This document shows positions 8,368 through 17,997 of a stretch of 64,000 nucleotides of DNA, piece after piece. This DNA comes from Microbacterium hominis NBRC 15708 (lineage in GTDB: Bacteria; Actinomycetota; Actinomycetes; Actinomycetales; Microbacteriaceae), in the NCBI RefSeq assembly GCF_001592125.1, contig NZ_BCWI01000006.1, positions 62,001-126,000 on the forward strand, given 5' to 3'. The position numbers and the translations under genes were made by a program. Below the pieces are notes generated by a model that was not told the DNA's origin, did not search any database, and worked only from the letters and a program-made list of their open reading frames with translations. Within the stretch, counting starts at the first letter, position 1. Every line of letters begins with the position of its first letter.

Positions 8368-9671
8368 GCTCGACGACGGATGCCGCCGTGGAGCCGTTCG
8401 ACGCCGTCGACGTCATCCGCACCAAGCGCGACGGCGGGGCGGTGCCCGAAGACGCCCTGCGCTGGATGATCGACGCCTACACGCGTGAGTACGTCGCCGA
8501 CTCGCAGATGGCCGCGTTCGCGATGGCGGTGCTGCTCAACGGCATGAACCGCGACGAGATCCGCGTCATGACCGACGCGATGATCGCCTCGGGGGAGCGG
8601 ATGAGCTTCGCCGGACTCGGCAAGCGCACCGTCGACAAGCACTCCACCGGCGGGGTCGGCGACAAGATCACCCTGCCGCTCGCGCCGCTCGTCGCCGCCT
8701 TCGGCGTCGCCGTGCCGCAGCTGTCCGGCCGGGGCCTCGGCCACACCGGCGGCACGCTCGACAAGCTCGAGTCCATCCCGGGATGGCGCGCCGCGCTGTC
8801 GAACGAGGAGATGTTCGCGCAGCTGCGCGACGTCGGCGCCGTCATCTGCGCGGCCGGTTCCGGCCTCGCGCCGGCGGACAAGCGGCTGTACGCCCTGCGC
8901 GACGTCACCGGCACGGTCGAGGCCATCCCGCTGATCGCCTCGAGCATCATGTCCAAGAAGATCGCCGAGGGCACCGACGCGCTCGTGCTGGACGTCAAGT
9001 TCGGCTCCGGCGCGTTCATGCGCGACGTCGACAAGGCGCGCGAGCTCGCCCGCACCATGGTGGCCCTGGGCACCGACTCCGGAGTTGCGACCACGGCGCT
9101 GCTCACCGACATGAACACGCCGCTCGGCCTCGCCATCGGCAACGCCAACGAGGTGCGGGAGTCGGTCGAGGTGCTCGCCGGCGGCGGTCCCGCCGACATC
9201 GTCGAGCTGACCGTCGCGCTCGCCCGCGAGATGCTCGCCCTCGCCGGACAGCCCGACGCCGATGTCGAAGCGGCGCTCCGCGACGGCCGGGCCATGGACG
9301 CCTGGCGGGAGATGATCCGCGCCCAGGACGGCGATCCCGACGCGCCGCTGCCGACCCCGCGGGAGACCCACACCGTCACGGCGCCGCGCGACGGGGTGCT
9401 CACCCGTCTGGAGGCGCTGCCTTTCGGGATCGCCGCGTGGCGCCTCGGCGCCGGTCGTGCGCGCGCCCAGGACCCGGTCGTCCACGCGGCCGGCATCGAC
9501 CTGCACGTCAAGCCCGGCGCGCCGATCACCGCCGGTCAGCCGTTGTTCACCCTCCTGGCGGATGATGGGAAGCGCTTCGAGCGCGCCCTCGACGCCCTCG
9601 ATGGCGCCTGGGAGATCGGAACGGACGCCCCGGCATCCGCGCCGATCGTCCTCGAGCGCATCACCGCCTGA
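8364..9671 (+). CDS. deoA: Thymidine / pyrimidine-nucleoside phosphorylase
   Basis: 435 residues. Splits thymidine or uridine with phosphate into base and (deoxy)ribose-1-phosphate. The family signature SGRGLGHTGGTLDKLE and the KHSTGGVGDK phosphate loop are intact; the C-terminal domain carries the mixed alpha/beta fold typical of the class. GGAGG lies just before the ATG, inside cdd. Together with cdd and add it completes nucleoside breakdown after import. Confidence 0.96.
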   Translation: MSSTTDAAVEPFDAVDVIRTKRDGGAVPEDALRWMIDAYTREYVADSQMAAFAMAVLLNGMNRDEIRVMTDAMIASGERMSFAGLGKRTVDKHSTGGVGDKITLPLAPLVAAFGVAVPQLSGRGLGHTGGTLDKLESIPGWRAALSNEEMFAQLRDVGAVICAAGSGLAPADKRLYALRDVTGTVEAIPLIASSIMSKKIAEGTDALVLDVKFGSGAFMRDVDKARELARTMVALGTDSGVATTALLTDMNTPLGLAIGNANEVRESVEVLAGGGPADIVELTVALAREMLALAGQPDADVEAALRDGRAMDAWREMIRAQDGDPDAPLPTPRETHTVTAPRDGVLTRLEALPFGIAAWRLGAGRARAQDPVVHAAGIDLHVKPGAPITAGQPLFTLLADDGKRFERALDALDGAWEIGTDAPASAPIVLERITA

Positions 9672-9713
9672 CCCGTCGCCCCCTCCGCGTCACCCCACCA
9701 GAAGGAAGCCCTC

Positions 9714-10829
9714 ATGGCCATCGACCCGCACGCAGACCCGAAGATCGAAGGCGTCTCGATCCGGTCGCTCCCGAAGGTGTCGCTCCACGACCACCTCGAC
9801 GGCGCCCTGCGCCCCCAGACGATCATCGAGCTCGCCGACGAGATCGGCCTCGACGTCCCGTCGACGGATGCCGACGAGCTCGCCGACTGGTTCGAGGACC
9901 AGAGCGACTCCGGCTCGCTGGTGGAGTACCTGAAGACCTTCGACCTGACGACGGCGGTCATGCAGAGCGCCGACGGGCTGCGGCGCGTCGCGAAGGAGTT
10001 CGTCGAGGACCTCGCCGCCGACGGCGTGATCTACGGCGAGGTGCGGTGGGCTCCCGAGCAGCACCTCGGCGGAGGCCTCAGCCTCGAGGAGGCCGTCGAA
10101 GCCGTGCAGGAGGGCATCGAGGAGGGCGAGGACGCCGTCGACCGCTCGGGTCGCGACATCCGCGTCGGCCAGCTGATCACCGCGATGCGCCACGCCGACC
10201 GGTCGCTGGAGATCGCCCGGCTCGCCGTGGCGTTCCGCGGGCGCGGCGCCGTCGGCTTCGACATCGCGGGAGCGGAGGACGGGTTCCTCCCGTCCCGCCA
10301 CCGCGCCGCGTTCGACTACCTCGCGTCGGAGTTCTTCCCCGTGACGGTGCACGCCGGCGAGGCCGCGGGTCTCGACTCGATCCGCTCAGCGCTGCTGGAC
10401 GGCCGCGCCCTGCGCCTCGGCCACGGCGTGCGCATCGCGGAGGACCTGGAGGTCGTGCAGCAGAAGGGCGAGGAGGTGCTGGTCACCTTCGGCGACCTCG
10501 CCCGGTGGGTGCGCGACCGCGAGATCCCGCTCGAGCTCTCGCCGTCGTCCAACCTGCAGACCGGCGCGATCGCCGCGTGGGGCACGAGCCTGGAGGACCA
10601 CCCGTTCGACCTGCTGTACCAGCTCGGCTTCGCCGTGACGGTCAACGTCGACAACCGCACGATGAGCCGGACCTCGCTGACGCGCGAGCTGGCGCTGCTC
10701 GCGGAGACGTTCGAGTACAGCCTGGAGGACCTCGAGGCGTTCCAGCTCAACGCCGCCGCGGGGGCGTTCCTCTCGGTCGAGGAGCGCGAGGAGCTCATCG
10801 AGCTCATCGGCGAGGGCTTCGACGCCTGA
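9714..10829 (+). CDS. add: Adenosine deaminase
   Basis: 371 residues. Converts (deoxy)adenosine to (deoxy)inosine. Metal ligands and catalytic residues are visible: HDHLDG near residue 24, VHAGE near residue 211, LGHGVRI, and VNVDNRTMS near the C-terminal end, the last in the form used by actinobacterial enzymes rather than the TDDP form. AGAAGGAAG ribosome site 8 bases before ATG. Last gene of the nucleoside operon; inosine produced here could be used by the purine nucleoside phosphorylase at 22.5 kb. Confidence 0.96.
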   Translation: MAIDPHADPKIEGVSIRSLPKVSLHDHLDGALRPQTIIELADEIGLDVPSTDADELADWFEDQSDSGSLVEYLKTFDLTTAVMQSADGLRRVAKEFVEDLAADGVIYGEVRWAPEQHLGGGLSLEEAVEAVQEGIEEGEDAVDRSGRDIRVGQLITAMRHADRSLEIARLAVAFRGRGAVGFDIAGAEDGFLPSRHRAAFDYLASEFFPVTVHAGEAAGLDSIRSALLDGRALRLGHGVRIAEDLEVVQQKGEEVLVTFGDLARWVRDREIPLELSPSSNLQTGAIAAWGTSLEDHPFDLLYQLGFAVTVNVDNRTMSRTSLTRELALLAETFEYSLEDLEAFQLNAAAGAFLSVEEREELIELIGEGFDA

Positions 10830-10866
10830 CCCCGCGGGGCGGGCTCGGCGGCGCTCCGGCGCCCGG

Positions 10867-10947
10867 CCCGCACTCCTCCATCCCTTGGTTCATTCGGCGG
10901 TGGGGGAGGGTCGGCGCCGTGAGCGCCGCGATCTGGAGGAGTTCGGG
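10867..10947. repeat. 81-bp imperfect palindrome, family A, copy 1
   Basis: Outer arms CCCGCACTCCTCCA (10867-10880) and TGGAGGAGTTCGGG (10934-10947) are complementary with one mismatch. Inside is a second short hairpin (GGCGC-CGTGA-GCGCC). A second copy of identical total length lies at 11926-12006. This copy supplies the last 19 codons of the DUF559 gene and continues past its stop. Confidence 0.75.
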
Positions 10948-11804
10948 ACGCCGCGCGCTGACACGGCCCGGGGGTGACGGAGCACGTCGCGCATCGCGGC
11001 CACCAGGTCGTCGTACGCGAACAGGATGTCTTCCGCCAGCGGCCGTACGGTGGTGTACCCGAGTCGCGCCGCCGCGAGGTCACGCCGCAGGTCCCGCCGC
11101 CGCGCGGCCCAGTCCGCATGGAACCCGCGGCTGTCGCACTCGACGATCAGCCATCCGTCCACCAGCAGGTCGACGCGGCCGACGCCGGCGATCTCCACCT
11201 GCACCTGCACGTCGTGACCGAGCGTCCGCAGCAGCAATCGCATGAGGGTCTCCGTCCCCGCCTCGCTCCGCGGGTCGACAAGAGGGCGTAGCGCCCGGTG
11301 CCGGTGGGGGAGGCGCCGGAACACCTCGGCGATGCCGCCCTCGTCGACGAGGCCGTGGTGCCAGGCGGAGTCGAGGGTGGCCACGGCATCCCGCGGGGAC
11401 TGGCAGAGCACGGCTTGGACGAGCGCGCTGACGACATCGACCGTCAGCGCGCCCTCGCCGTCGGCATCCGCTTCGCGCCAGTGCGCGACGATGCGCGCGT
11501 CGCGCGGGGGCAGGCGACTCGCTCCGCGATCGATGTGCACATGCAGGGTCGCCGTGTCGCGCACGAAGACGCCGAGCGCCGACAGCAGCGAGATGCAGCC
11601 GAGCCGGGCTCCGAGCCGGGCCGCCGCGACCAGGGCGGGATCGGTGTCGGCCGGGACGTAGCGTCCCTGCCGCACGCGAAGGATCGCTCCGCCGTCGACC
11701 ATGCGGCGCAGATCGCGTTTGCCGAAGCCGTACCGACGCAACTGCGCGGTGGTCCAGCTGCGGCTGCGGAGGAGGACTGATGCGAGGTCGCGAGGCGAGG
11801 GCAT
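10890..11804 (-). CDS. DUF559 nuclease-like protein with N-terminal AbiEi-type winged helix
   Basis: 304 residues. Residues 10-55 look like the winged-helix found in AbiEi-type antitoxin-like proteins (WTTAQLRRYGFGKRDLRRMV). Residues 180-260 match the DUF559 PD-(D/E)XK nuclease fold of the Vsr type, with E181/E184, D212 in GRVDLLVDG and E222-x-D224 followed by H229. Such proteins are common in Microbacteriaceae and their role is unknown; no partner toxin gene is adjacent. The last 19 residues (Arg/Ser-rich) are encoded by repeat family A, suggesting the element landed in the 3' end. No ribosome site is evident before the ATG at 11804, so the start is less certain. Confidence 0.8.
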   Translation of the reverse strand: MPSPRDLASVLLRSRSWTTAQLRRYGFGKRDLRRMVDGGAILRVRQGRYVPADTDPALVAAARLGARLGCISLLSALGVFVRDTATLHVHIDRGASRLPPRDARIVAHWREADADGEGALTVDVVSALVQAVLCQSPRDAVATLDSAWHHGLVDEGGIAEVFRRLPHRHRALRPLVDPRSEAGTETLMRLLLRTLGHDVQVQVEIAGVGRVDLLVDGWLIVECDSRGFHADWAARRRDLRRDLAAARLGYTTVRPLAEDILFAYDDLVAAMRDVLRHPRAVSARGVPNSSRSRRSRRRPSPTAE

Positions 11805-11925
11805 CCCGTCAGCGCACCACGGCGGTCGCCGCGGAGAAGCGCCCCGGCGTGATCTGTGGACAGCCCCGCGGTGCTCGGCCGTGGGGAGGAGACTTCGAGG
11901 TAGGGGTGTCGGGAGCGCTGCCGGG

Positions 11926-12006
11926 CCCGAACTCCTCCAGCAGGTCCGTCTCCGGGGCCGTGCCGGCCCCGGGCGGCCGTTGCCGCGCGAGATGGAGGAG
12001 TTCGGG
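11926..12006. repeat. 81-bp imperfect palindrome, family A, copy 2
   Basis: Arms CCCGAACTCCTCCA (11926-11939) and TGGAGGAGTTCGGG (11993-12006) are perfectly complementary. An inner hairpin (GGGGCC-GTGCC-GGCCCC) fills the middle. It lies in the 294-bp region upstream of the DUF559 gene. The rest of that region (12007-12098) is very GC-rich with a duplicated GGGGAGGCCGCG word; I see no gene there. Confidence 0.8.
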
Positions 12007-12098
12007 CCGCGCCGGGCCGGGGAGGCCGCGGCGGGGCGGGGAGGCCGCGCCGGGCCGGGCCGGGCAGGGGCGGCGAGCGCCCAGGCTCGAGGGGCGGG

Positions 12099-12848
12099 TC
12101 AGCGGAGGGCGCGGGCCAGCTCGCCCACCTGCGGGACCACGACGGCCTCCACCTCGGCCGCGGTGGCCGTCGGGGTGCCGTCGCCGGCCTGGGGGCCGTA
12201 GGCGCCGAACGACGCGTGCGCGGCGCCCGGGATCTCGACCATCACGGCGTCGGCGGGGAGGTTCGGGCGGGCGTCGGCGATCTTCTGCGGCGTCGACAAG
12301 CCGTCCTCGGAGCCGCTGATGCTCACGACGGGCAGTCCCGACTGCGACAGGTCGTTCGCGCAGTACGAGCCGAACAGCACGAGTCCGGCGGCATCGGGGG
12401 CGAGCTGGCAGGCGCGCACGCCGCCGAGCGAATGCCCTCCGACCAGCCAGCTGCCCACGCCCGGGGCCAGATCGGTGAACGTCGACAGGGAACGCGGATC
12501 GAAGAACGCCAGGTTCAGCCACGGTTTCGTGATCACGACGGTCAGTTCGTCGTCGGTGACCAGCCCGGACAGGATCGCGGCGTACGCCCACGGGTCGACC
12601 TTGGCACCGGGGATGAACACGAGGCCCTCGCCGCTCGCGCCGGATGCCGGGGCCAGCACGATCCCGGCGGCGTCGTCGCTGATGGCGATGCGCTCATCCG
12701 CGCGCACGGCGGCGAGTGGTTCGGCCTCGGCGGCCATGACGCCCACCTGGCTCCACACCAGCACGCCGGCGACGGCGGCGACCACGAGGCCGCCCAGGAT
12801 GCCGAAGACCCACCGCCACACGCGGCGGCGGCGGGTCCGGGCAGTCAT
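12099..12848 (-). CDS. Membrane-anchored alpha/beta hydrolase
   Basis: 249 residues. A charged N-terminus (MTARTRRRR) and one hydrophobic helix at 12-35 suggest an uncleaved anchor with the enzyme outside the membrane. The catalytic triad of the alpha/beta hydrolase fold is visible: nucleophile elbow GGHSLGG, acid in SGSEDGLS and histidine in GAAHASFG. Substrate unknown; the family includes esterases and dienelactone-hydrolase-like enzymes. The start is supported by TAGACT with a 6-base gap to ATG. It stands alone, downstream of the mannitol operon on the same strand. Confidence 0.85.
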   Translation of the reverse strand: MTARTRRRRVWRWVFGILGGLVVAAVAGVLVWSQVGVMAAEAEPLAAVRADERIAISDDAAGIVLAPASGASGEGLVFIPGAKVDPWAYAAILSGLVTDDELTVVITKPWLNLAFFDPRSLSTFTDLAPGVGSWLVGGHSLGGVRACQLAPDAAGLVLFGSYCANDLSQSGLPVVSISGSEDGLSTPQKIADARPNLPADAVMVEIPGAAHASFGAYGPQAGDGTPTATAAEVEAVVVPQVGELARALR

Positions 12849-12854
12849 GCGTCC

Positions 12855-12860
12855 AGTCTA
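12855..12860 (-). promoter_or_regulatory. -10 box, leaderless-type promoter of the hydrolase gene
   Basis: TAGACT on the minus strand, 6 bases before the ATG at 12848, no ribosome site. Confidence 0.6.
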
Positions 12861-12893
12861 GGCGGGACCTGCCGGCGCGATCGGCGGGTCAGG

Positions 12894-14042
12894 TCAGAGC
12901 TGCGCCTGCCGCGCGCGCACCACGTCCTCGACCGATGCGAAGAGGGGATGCGTGGGCTCGAGGCCCGTCACCCCGGCGGTGAACGTCGCGGGGTCCTCCT
13001 CGCGGAGCCGTCGCTGCAGCTCCACGGACTGCTCGTCGTCGGCGACGTCGAACTCGAGGGCGGCGGCCATCGCCGCGACGAGCGCCGACGTCGACAGCCC
13101 TCGTTCCGCCGCCGCGGCGGCCGGACCGACGAAACGCTCGTGGCGCGACAGCTTGCGCAGCGGCTGGCGTCCGACGCGGCCGACCGTGTCGGGCAGGGCC
13201 GGGTTGGCGAACCGACGGAGGATCGTCGCCCGGTAGTCGGCGAGGTCCGCGGCATCCCAGCCGTGGACGGCCACCAGCAGCGCCGAGGTCTCCTCGAGAG
13301 CGGCGGCGACCTTCGCGGCGATGACCGGCTCGGCCAGTGCGTCGGAGATCTTGTCGACGCCGGCCTGGGCGCCGAAGTACGCGGTGGCGGCGTGGCCGGT
13401 GTTCACGGTGAACAGCTTGCGCTCGATGTACGGCGCGAGGTCGTCCACGAAATGCGCCCCGGGGATGTGCGGCGGGTCGTCGCCGAACGGCGGGCGCTCG
13501 ATCGCCCACTCGAAGAAGGGCTCGACGGTCACGTCGATCCCCGCCCCCTCCGGCTGGGCCGGCACGATGCGGTCCACTGCGGTGTTGGCGAAGACCGCGC
13601 GTCCCGAGATCGCATCCCAGGCGTCGGCGGCCTGCGCCCGGATCTCGTCGCGCAGCGTGTCGGTGGCGCCGATCGCGTTCTCGCACGCCATGACCTGAAG
13701 CGGCGGCAACGCGGGGTCGCGCAGGGCGAGTCCCGCGAGGATGTGCGGGGCGACGAAGCGGAGGATCGTCGGGCCGACCGCGGTCGTCACGACGTCGGCC
13801 GTCGCGATCTCGTCGATGAGCGCCTGGGCGTCGTTCGCGCTGTCGATCGCGCGGAAGCCGGTCACCACGGTGTCGCGGCCGCCGTCGCCCACCTCGTGGA
13901 CGGTGTACTCGTCGGCCGCGTTGATGGCGTCGACGAGGGATGCCGCGACATCCGAGAACACGAGCTCGTAGCCGCCCTCGTGCAGGAGGAGGCCCACGAA
14001 GCCGCGGCCGATGTTGCCGGCGCCGAAGTGGACGGCCTTCAT
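12894..14042 (-). CDS. mtlD: Mannitol-1-phosphate 5-dehydrogenase
   Basis: 382 residues, the family's usual length. Oxidises mannitol-1-phosphate to fructose-6-phosphate with NAD. The N-terminal nucleotide-binding motif [14 protein letters not shown] and the long-chain mannitol dehydrogenase signature around [16 protein letters not shown] (catalytic lysine region follows) are clear. The ATG at 14042 overlaps the stop of the EIIA gene (ATGA). Last gene of the six-gene PTS operon running leftward from 18614. Confidence 0.96.
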   Translation of the reverse strand: MKAVHFGAGNIGRGFVGLLLHEGGYELVFSDVAASLVDAINAADEYTVHEVGDGGRDTVVTGFRAIDSANDAQALIDEIATADVVTTAVGPTILRFVAPHILAGLALRDPALPPLQVMACENAIGATDTLRDEIRAQAADAWDAISGRAVFANTAVDRIVPAQPEGAGIDVTVEPFFEWAIERPPFGDDPPHIPGAHFVDDLAPYIERKLFTVNTGHAATAYFGAQAGVDKISDALAEPVIAAKVAAALEETSALLVAVHGWDAADLADYRATILRRFANPALPDTVGRVGRQPLRKLSRHERFVGPAAAAAERGLSTSALVAAMAAALEFDVADDEQSVELQRRLREEDPATFTAGVTGLEPTHPLFASVEDVVRARQAQL

Positions 14043-14479
14043 CAGTCGTTCACCGATGCCAGGAGCCCGAAGAGCTCCTCGGGGCTGCCGGCGGCCTTCA
14101 GCCGGGCGACCTCCTCGTCCTCCGAGAAGATGAGGGCGATCTGCGACAGGATGTCGAGGTGCTCGTCGCCCTTGCCGGCGATGCCGACCACGAAGCTGAC
14201 CTTCTCGCCGTCCCAGTCCACGCCGCCGTCGTAGCGGACGAACGACAGCGCGGAGGCGAGGATCGCATCCTTCGTCTCGTTCGTGCCGTGGGGGATGGCC
14301 AGCTCGTTGCCCATGTAGGTGGACACGGTCTGCTCGCGCTGGCGCATCGCATCGAAGTAGGCGTCGGTGACCGCCCCGGCGGCTTCGAGGATGTCGGCCG
14401 CCTCGCGCATGGCTTCCTCCTTGGTGACCGATCCGGGGTGGATCCGGACCTGGCCGGCGTTCAGTACGTCGCGTGACAT
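14042..14479 (-). CDS. mtlF: PTS mannitol-specific EIIA component
   Basis: 145 residues from the ATG at 14479; a further upstream in-frame ATG (14536) would only add an acidic, low-complexity lead, so the inner start is preferred (GAGGACGAC precedes it). Active-site histidine is H64 in AIPHGT, the EIIA-Mtl/Fru pattern. It receives phosphate from HPr and passes it to the EIIB domain of MtlA. As in Gram-positives, EIIA is a separate protein rather than fused to EIICB. Confidence 0.94.
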   Translation of the reverse strand: MSRDVLNAGQVRIHPGSVTKEEAMREAADILEAAGAVTDAYFDAMRQREQTVSTYMGNELAIPHGTNETKDAILASALSFVRYDGGVDWDGEKVSFVVGIAGKGDEHLDILSQIALIFSEDEEVARLKAAGSPEELFGLLASVND

Positions 14480-14609
14480 GTCGTCCTCGTCTCTGTTCGT
14501 GTCGTCGTCCCGGTCATCGTATGCCGGGGCGATCATGTATCGGGCGAGAGCCGCGGGGACGGGGCATCACGCCTGCCGTCCCCGCGGCGGTCGCGGGGGT
14601 CTGACGCGT

Positions 14610-16280
14610 TCAGGCCCCGTTCTCGTGCTGCCGCACGACCAGGTCCACGACCTCGTCGTACTTCGGCGAGTTCATGAAGTTGTCCACCGAGACGTGCGTC
14701 GCGTTCGGTGTGCGCCCGCGGGCGCGGTCGGTCAGCTGCTGCTGGGTGATGACGAGGTCCTCGCTGCCGTCGAGGTTCGCGATCGCCTTGTTGGTGACCG
14801 AGACGTCGTCGACGCCGGCCTTCTTGATCTTGTTGCGCAGCACGCTCGCGCCCATCGCCGAGGAGCCCATGCCGGCGTCGCAGGCGAACACGATGTTCGT
14901 CACCCGACCGGTGGGGGCCAGCGTCCCCGTCGCGACGGCGTCGGCGGCGCGGTCGGCGGCGAGCGTCGACGTGTCGCCCTCGAGCCCCGCGTTCGACGCG
15001 GCACCCGCACGCAGGTTCGCGAGCGTCGCCGAGCTCTTGCCCTTGTTCGCCTCGGTCTGCGCTATGGCCGCCTCGAAGGAGGCGCTGGAGGTCGCTTCGG
15101 CCGCGAGGTCGCGCTTGCGCGAGGCCCGCAGGATGACGCCGGTCACGAGGAAGGTCACCGCCGCCGCGAGGACCACCGACAGGTAGACCACGAGGAGGTT
15201 GCCGACGCCGCCGGCCTCGGGGGTCAGCGCCGCCGCGGTCACCGCGATGATGCTGCCCGGAGCCGCCGGGAAGGCGAGGCCGCCGTTGAAGATCATGTTG
15301 GTGGTGACACCGGTCGCACCGCCCGCGATGAGGGCGAGGATCGTCATCGGCTTGCTCAGCGCGTACGGGAAGTAGATCTCGTGGATGCCGCCGAAGAACT
15401 GGATGATGATCGCGCCCGGGGCCGAGGCCTTCGCCGCGCCGACGCCGAAGAACGTGAAGGCGAGCAGCAGACCCACACCGGGGCCGGGGTTGGCCTCGAT
15501 GAGGAACAGGATCGACTTGCCCGCCTCGGTCGCCTGCTGGATGCCGAGCGGGGTGAAGACGCCGTGGTTGATCGCGTTGTTGAGGAACAGCACCTTCGCC
15601 GGCTCGACGATCACCGACAGCACGGGCAGCAGGTGGAGGTCGACGAGCCACCCGACGATGCCGCCGAGGAACGTGCTCACGCCCAGCATCACCGGGCCGA
15701 ACGCGAAGAACCCGAAGATCGCGAGGAGCATGCCCAGGATGCCGGCGGAGAAGTTGTTCACCAGCATCTCGAACCCGGGGCGGATCTTGCCGTCCCAGAG
15801 CTTGTCCATCTGCTTGGTGATCCAGGCGGCCAGCGGCCCCATGATCATCGCGCCGAGGAACATGGGGATGTTCGTGCCGACGATGACACCCATCGTCGCG
15901 ATCGTGGCCACGACGCCGCCGCGCTCGCCGTAGACCATCCGACCGCCGGTGTTGGCGATCAGCAGGGGCAGCAGATAGGTGACCATCGGGCCGACCAGGC
16001 CGACGAACGTCGTGAACGTCGCGCCGTCCTTGTCCTGGGCGAGGGCGGTCATCGCGCCCTGCCAGTTGATGGTCGCCGCGTCGCCGAAACCGCCGAGCAG
16101 GTTGGCGACGGGGAACCAGCCGCCCAACCAGCCCGCGGAGATGAAGAGCATCGTGATGAAGCCCCACGCGATGAATGCCGCGATGTTGGGCATGATCATG
16201 CCCGACAGGAAGGTGCCGAACCGCTGCACGCCGACGCGCGCGCGGTTCACCCCCGTCGAGGTCGTAGACGCCGTTGTCAT
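14610..16280 (-). CDS. mtlA: PTS mannitol-specific EIICB component
   Basis: 556 residues. EIIC membrane domain at residues 20-385 with the transport motif GGIHEIYFPY (298-307). A long Ala/Ser-rich linker occupies 390-460, followed by a EIIB domain whose phosphocysteine is C467 (FACDAGMGSSAMG). Imports and phosphorylates mannitol. RBS GAAGGGAAC precedes the ATG. Lies between ptsI and mtlF on one transcript. Confidence 0.96.
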   Translation of the reverse strand: MTTASTTSTGVNRARVGVQRFGTFLSGMIMPNIAAFIAWGFITMLFISAGWLGGWFPVANLLGGFGDAATINWQGAMTALAQDKDGATFTTFVGLVGPMVTYLLPLLIANTGGRMVYGERGGVVATIATMGVIVGTNIPMFLGAMIMGPLAAWITKQMDKLWDGKIRPGFEMLVNNFSAGILGMLLAIFGFFAFGPVMLGVSTFLGGIVGWLVDLHLLPVLSVIVEPAKVLFLNNAINHGVFTPLGIQQATEAGKSILFLIEANPGPGVGLLLAFTFFGVGAAKASAPGAIIIQFFGGIHEIYFPYALSKPMTILALIAGGATGVTTNMIFNGGLAFPAAPGSIIAVTAAALTPEAGGVGNLLVVYLSVVLAAAVTFLVTGVILRASRKRDLAAEATSSASFEAAIAQTEANKGKSSATLANLRAGAASNAGLEGDTSTLAADRAADAVATGTLAPTGRVTNIVFACDAGMGSSAMGASVLRNKIKKAGVDDVSVTNKAIANLDGSEDLVITQQQLTDRARGRTPNATHVSVDNFMNSPKYDEVVDLVVRQHENGA

Positions 16281-16312
16281 TGTCGTGTGTTCCCTTCGGG
16301 TGTGCTCCGCCG

Positions 16313-17977
16313 TCAGCCGGCGGAGTTCTCAGCGGCGGCCTGTGCCGCCGATCGTGCGGATGCCGCGTCATCGGCGGCGAGGGCGGCCGCGGCGATGCGC
16401 TCGGCATCCTCGCGGGTGTACTGCAGGAGCGACGCGCGCACGTCCGCGAGCGCCGTGGGCGCCATGGAGAGCGTGGTCGCACCGAGGCCGACGAGCACGA
16501 CGGCCAGCAGCGGGTCGGCGGCGGCCTCGCCGCAGATGCCCACCGGCTTGCCGTTCGCCTTGCCGCCGTCGGCGGTCATCTTGATCAGCTGGAGGACGGC
16601 GGGGTGCCAGGGGTCCTGATACGACGCGACCGAGCCGAGCAGCCGGTCGGCGGCCAGCGTGTACTGGGTGAGGTCGTTCGTGCCGATCGAGGCGAAGTCC
16701 GCGAGCTGCAGGATCCGCGCGGCCTGGATCGCCGACGACGGCACCTCGACCATGACACCCGCGGTCTTGATGCCGTACTCCTTCGCGAGGGTGACGAAGT
16801 ACTCCGTCTCCTCGACCGTCGAGACCATCGGCGCCATGACCCACAGGTCCGCGTCGCTCGCGGCATCCGCGTTGGCGAGGGCCGTCAGCTGCTCGCGCAG
16901 GATGTCCTCGCTCGCGCGGAGGGCGCGCAGGCCCCGGAGCCCCAGCGCCGGGTTGTCCTCGTGCGCGTCGTTGAGGAACGCGAGCGGCTTGTCGGCGCCC
17001 GCGTCGAGCGCCCGGACCACGACCTTCTTGCCGGGGAACGCCTGCAGCAGCTCGGTGTACGACGCGGTCTGCTCCTCGACGGTGGGGGCCTGTGTCGCGG
17101 AGAGGAACAGGAACTCGGTGCGGAACAATCCGACGCCCTCGGCGCCCAGCTCGACGGCCTGAGCGGCCCCGCCCGGCTTGCCGAGGTTGGCCAGCAGCGG
17201 CACGGCGTGGCCGTCCTTCAGCGCGCCCGGGGTGAGCGGTGCCGAGCCGGCGGCCGCGCGGGTGTCGGCGCGGTGCTGGGCCTGGGCGAGCTCGTCCGAG
17301 GTGGGGTCGGTCGTGACGACGCCCTTCGCGGCATCCACGATGACGGTCTGGCCGTCGACCAGGTCCTTCGCCGCGGCGGCGCCGACGACGGCGACGATGG
17401 ACTTCTCGCGCGCCAGGATCGCGGTGTGCGACGTGGGGCCGCCGTCGGTCGTGACGAGGGCGAGCACCTGGTCGAGGTCGAGCAGGGCGGTGTCGGCGGG
17501 AGCGAGGTCCTTCGCGACGAGCACGAACGGGTGGCCGGGGTCGGGGACGCCCGGTGCGGGCAGCCCGCGCAGTCGGGCGATGACCCGCTGTGCGACGTCG
17601 TCGAGGTCCGCGGCGCGCTCGCCGAGGTAGCCGCCCATCGCGGCCAGGCTGTCACGGAAGCTCGCGAACGCCTCGTGGACGGCGAACTCGCCGGTCTTGC
17701 CGGCGTTCACCCGCGTGGAGACCTCCGCGTCGAGCGTCGGGTCCTCGGCCATCATCGCCTGCGCCTCCAGGACGTCGCGGGCGAGGCCGCCGGCCTTCGA
17801 ACCGCGGTCCTCCAGCTCGCGGGCCACCGCCGCGACCGCCTCGCGCACGCGGGCGAGCTCCTCGTCGGGGGTGAGGGTGCTGGGGACGTCCGCGGGGGCC
17901 GGCAGCGGGTCCGCCATGCGGGCCACGGGGCCCTGTGCGACGCCCAGTCCGATACCCACTCCACGCAGTTCGCTCAT
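16313..17977 (-). CDS. ptsI: PTS enzyme I (phosphoenolpyruvate-protein phosphotransferase)
   Basis: 554 residues. Starts the PTS relay by autophosphorylation from PEP. Active-site histidine H184 in TTDGGPTSHTAILA. The PEP-binding barrel shows EFLFL near GVGLFRTEF, VRALDAGADKP, and the signature GTNDLTQYTLAADR. Start ATG at 17977 shortly after the HPr stop. That the general PTS enzymes are inside the mannitol operon suggests mannitol (or a few polyols) is the main PTS substrate here. Confidence 0.96.
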   Translation of the reverse strand: MSELRGVGIGLGVAQGPVARMADPLPAPADVPSTLTPDEELARVREAVAAVARELEDRGSKAGGLARDVLEAQAMMAEDPTLDAEVSTRVNAGKTGEFAVHEAFASFRDSLAAMGGYLGERAADLDDVAQRVIARLRGLPAPGVPDPGHPFVLVAKDLAPADTALLDLDQVLALVTTDGGPTSHTAILAREKSIVAVVGAAAAKDLVDGQTVIVDAAKGVVTTDPTSDELAQAQHRADTRAAAGSAPLTPGALKDGHAVPLLANLGKPGGAAQAVELGAEGVGLFRTEFLFLSATQAPTVEEQTASYTELLQAFPGKKVVVRALDAGADKPLAFLNDAHEDNPALGLRGLRALRASEDILREQLTALANADAASDADLWVMAPMVSTVEETEYFVTLAKEYGIKTAGVMVEVPSSAIQAARILQLADFASIGTNDLTQYTLAADRLLGSVASYQDPWHPAVLQLIKMTADGGKANGKPVGICGEAAADPLLAVVLVGLGATTLSMAPTALADVRASLLQYTREDAERIAAAALAADDAASARSAAQAAAENSAG

Positions 17978-17997
17978 CTTCAGATCTCTCTTTCGGT

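Noticed and set aside
10890..11804. DUF559 gene as half of an abortive-infection toxin-antitoxin pair
   Set aside because: The AbiEi-like part is only the winged helix; no toxin gene (AbiEii-type nucleotidyltransferase) adjoins it.
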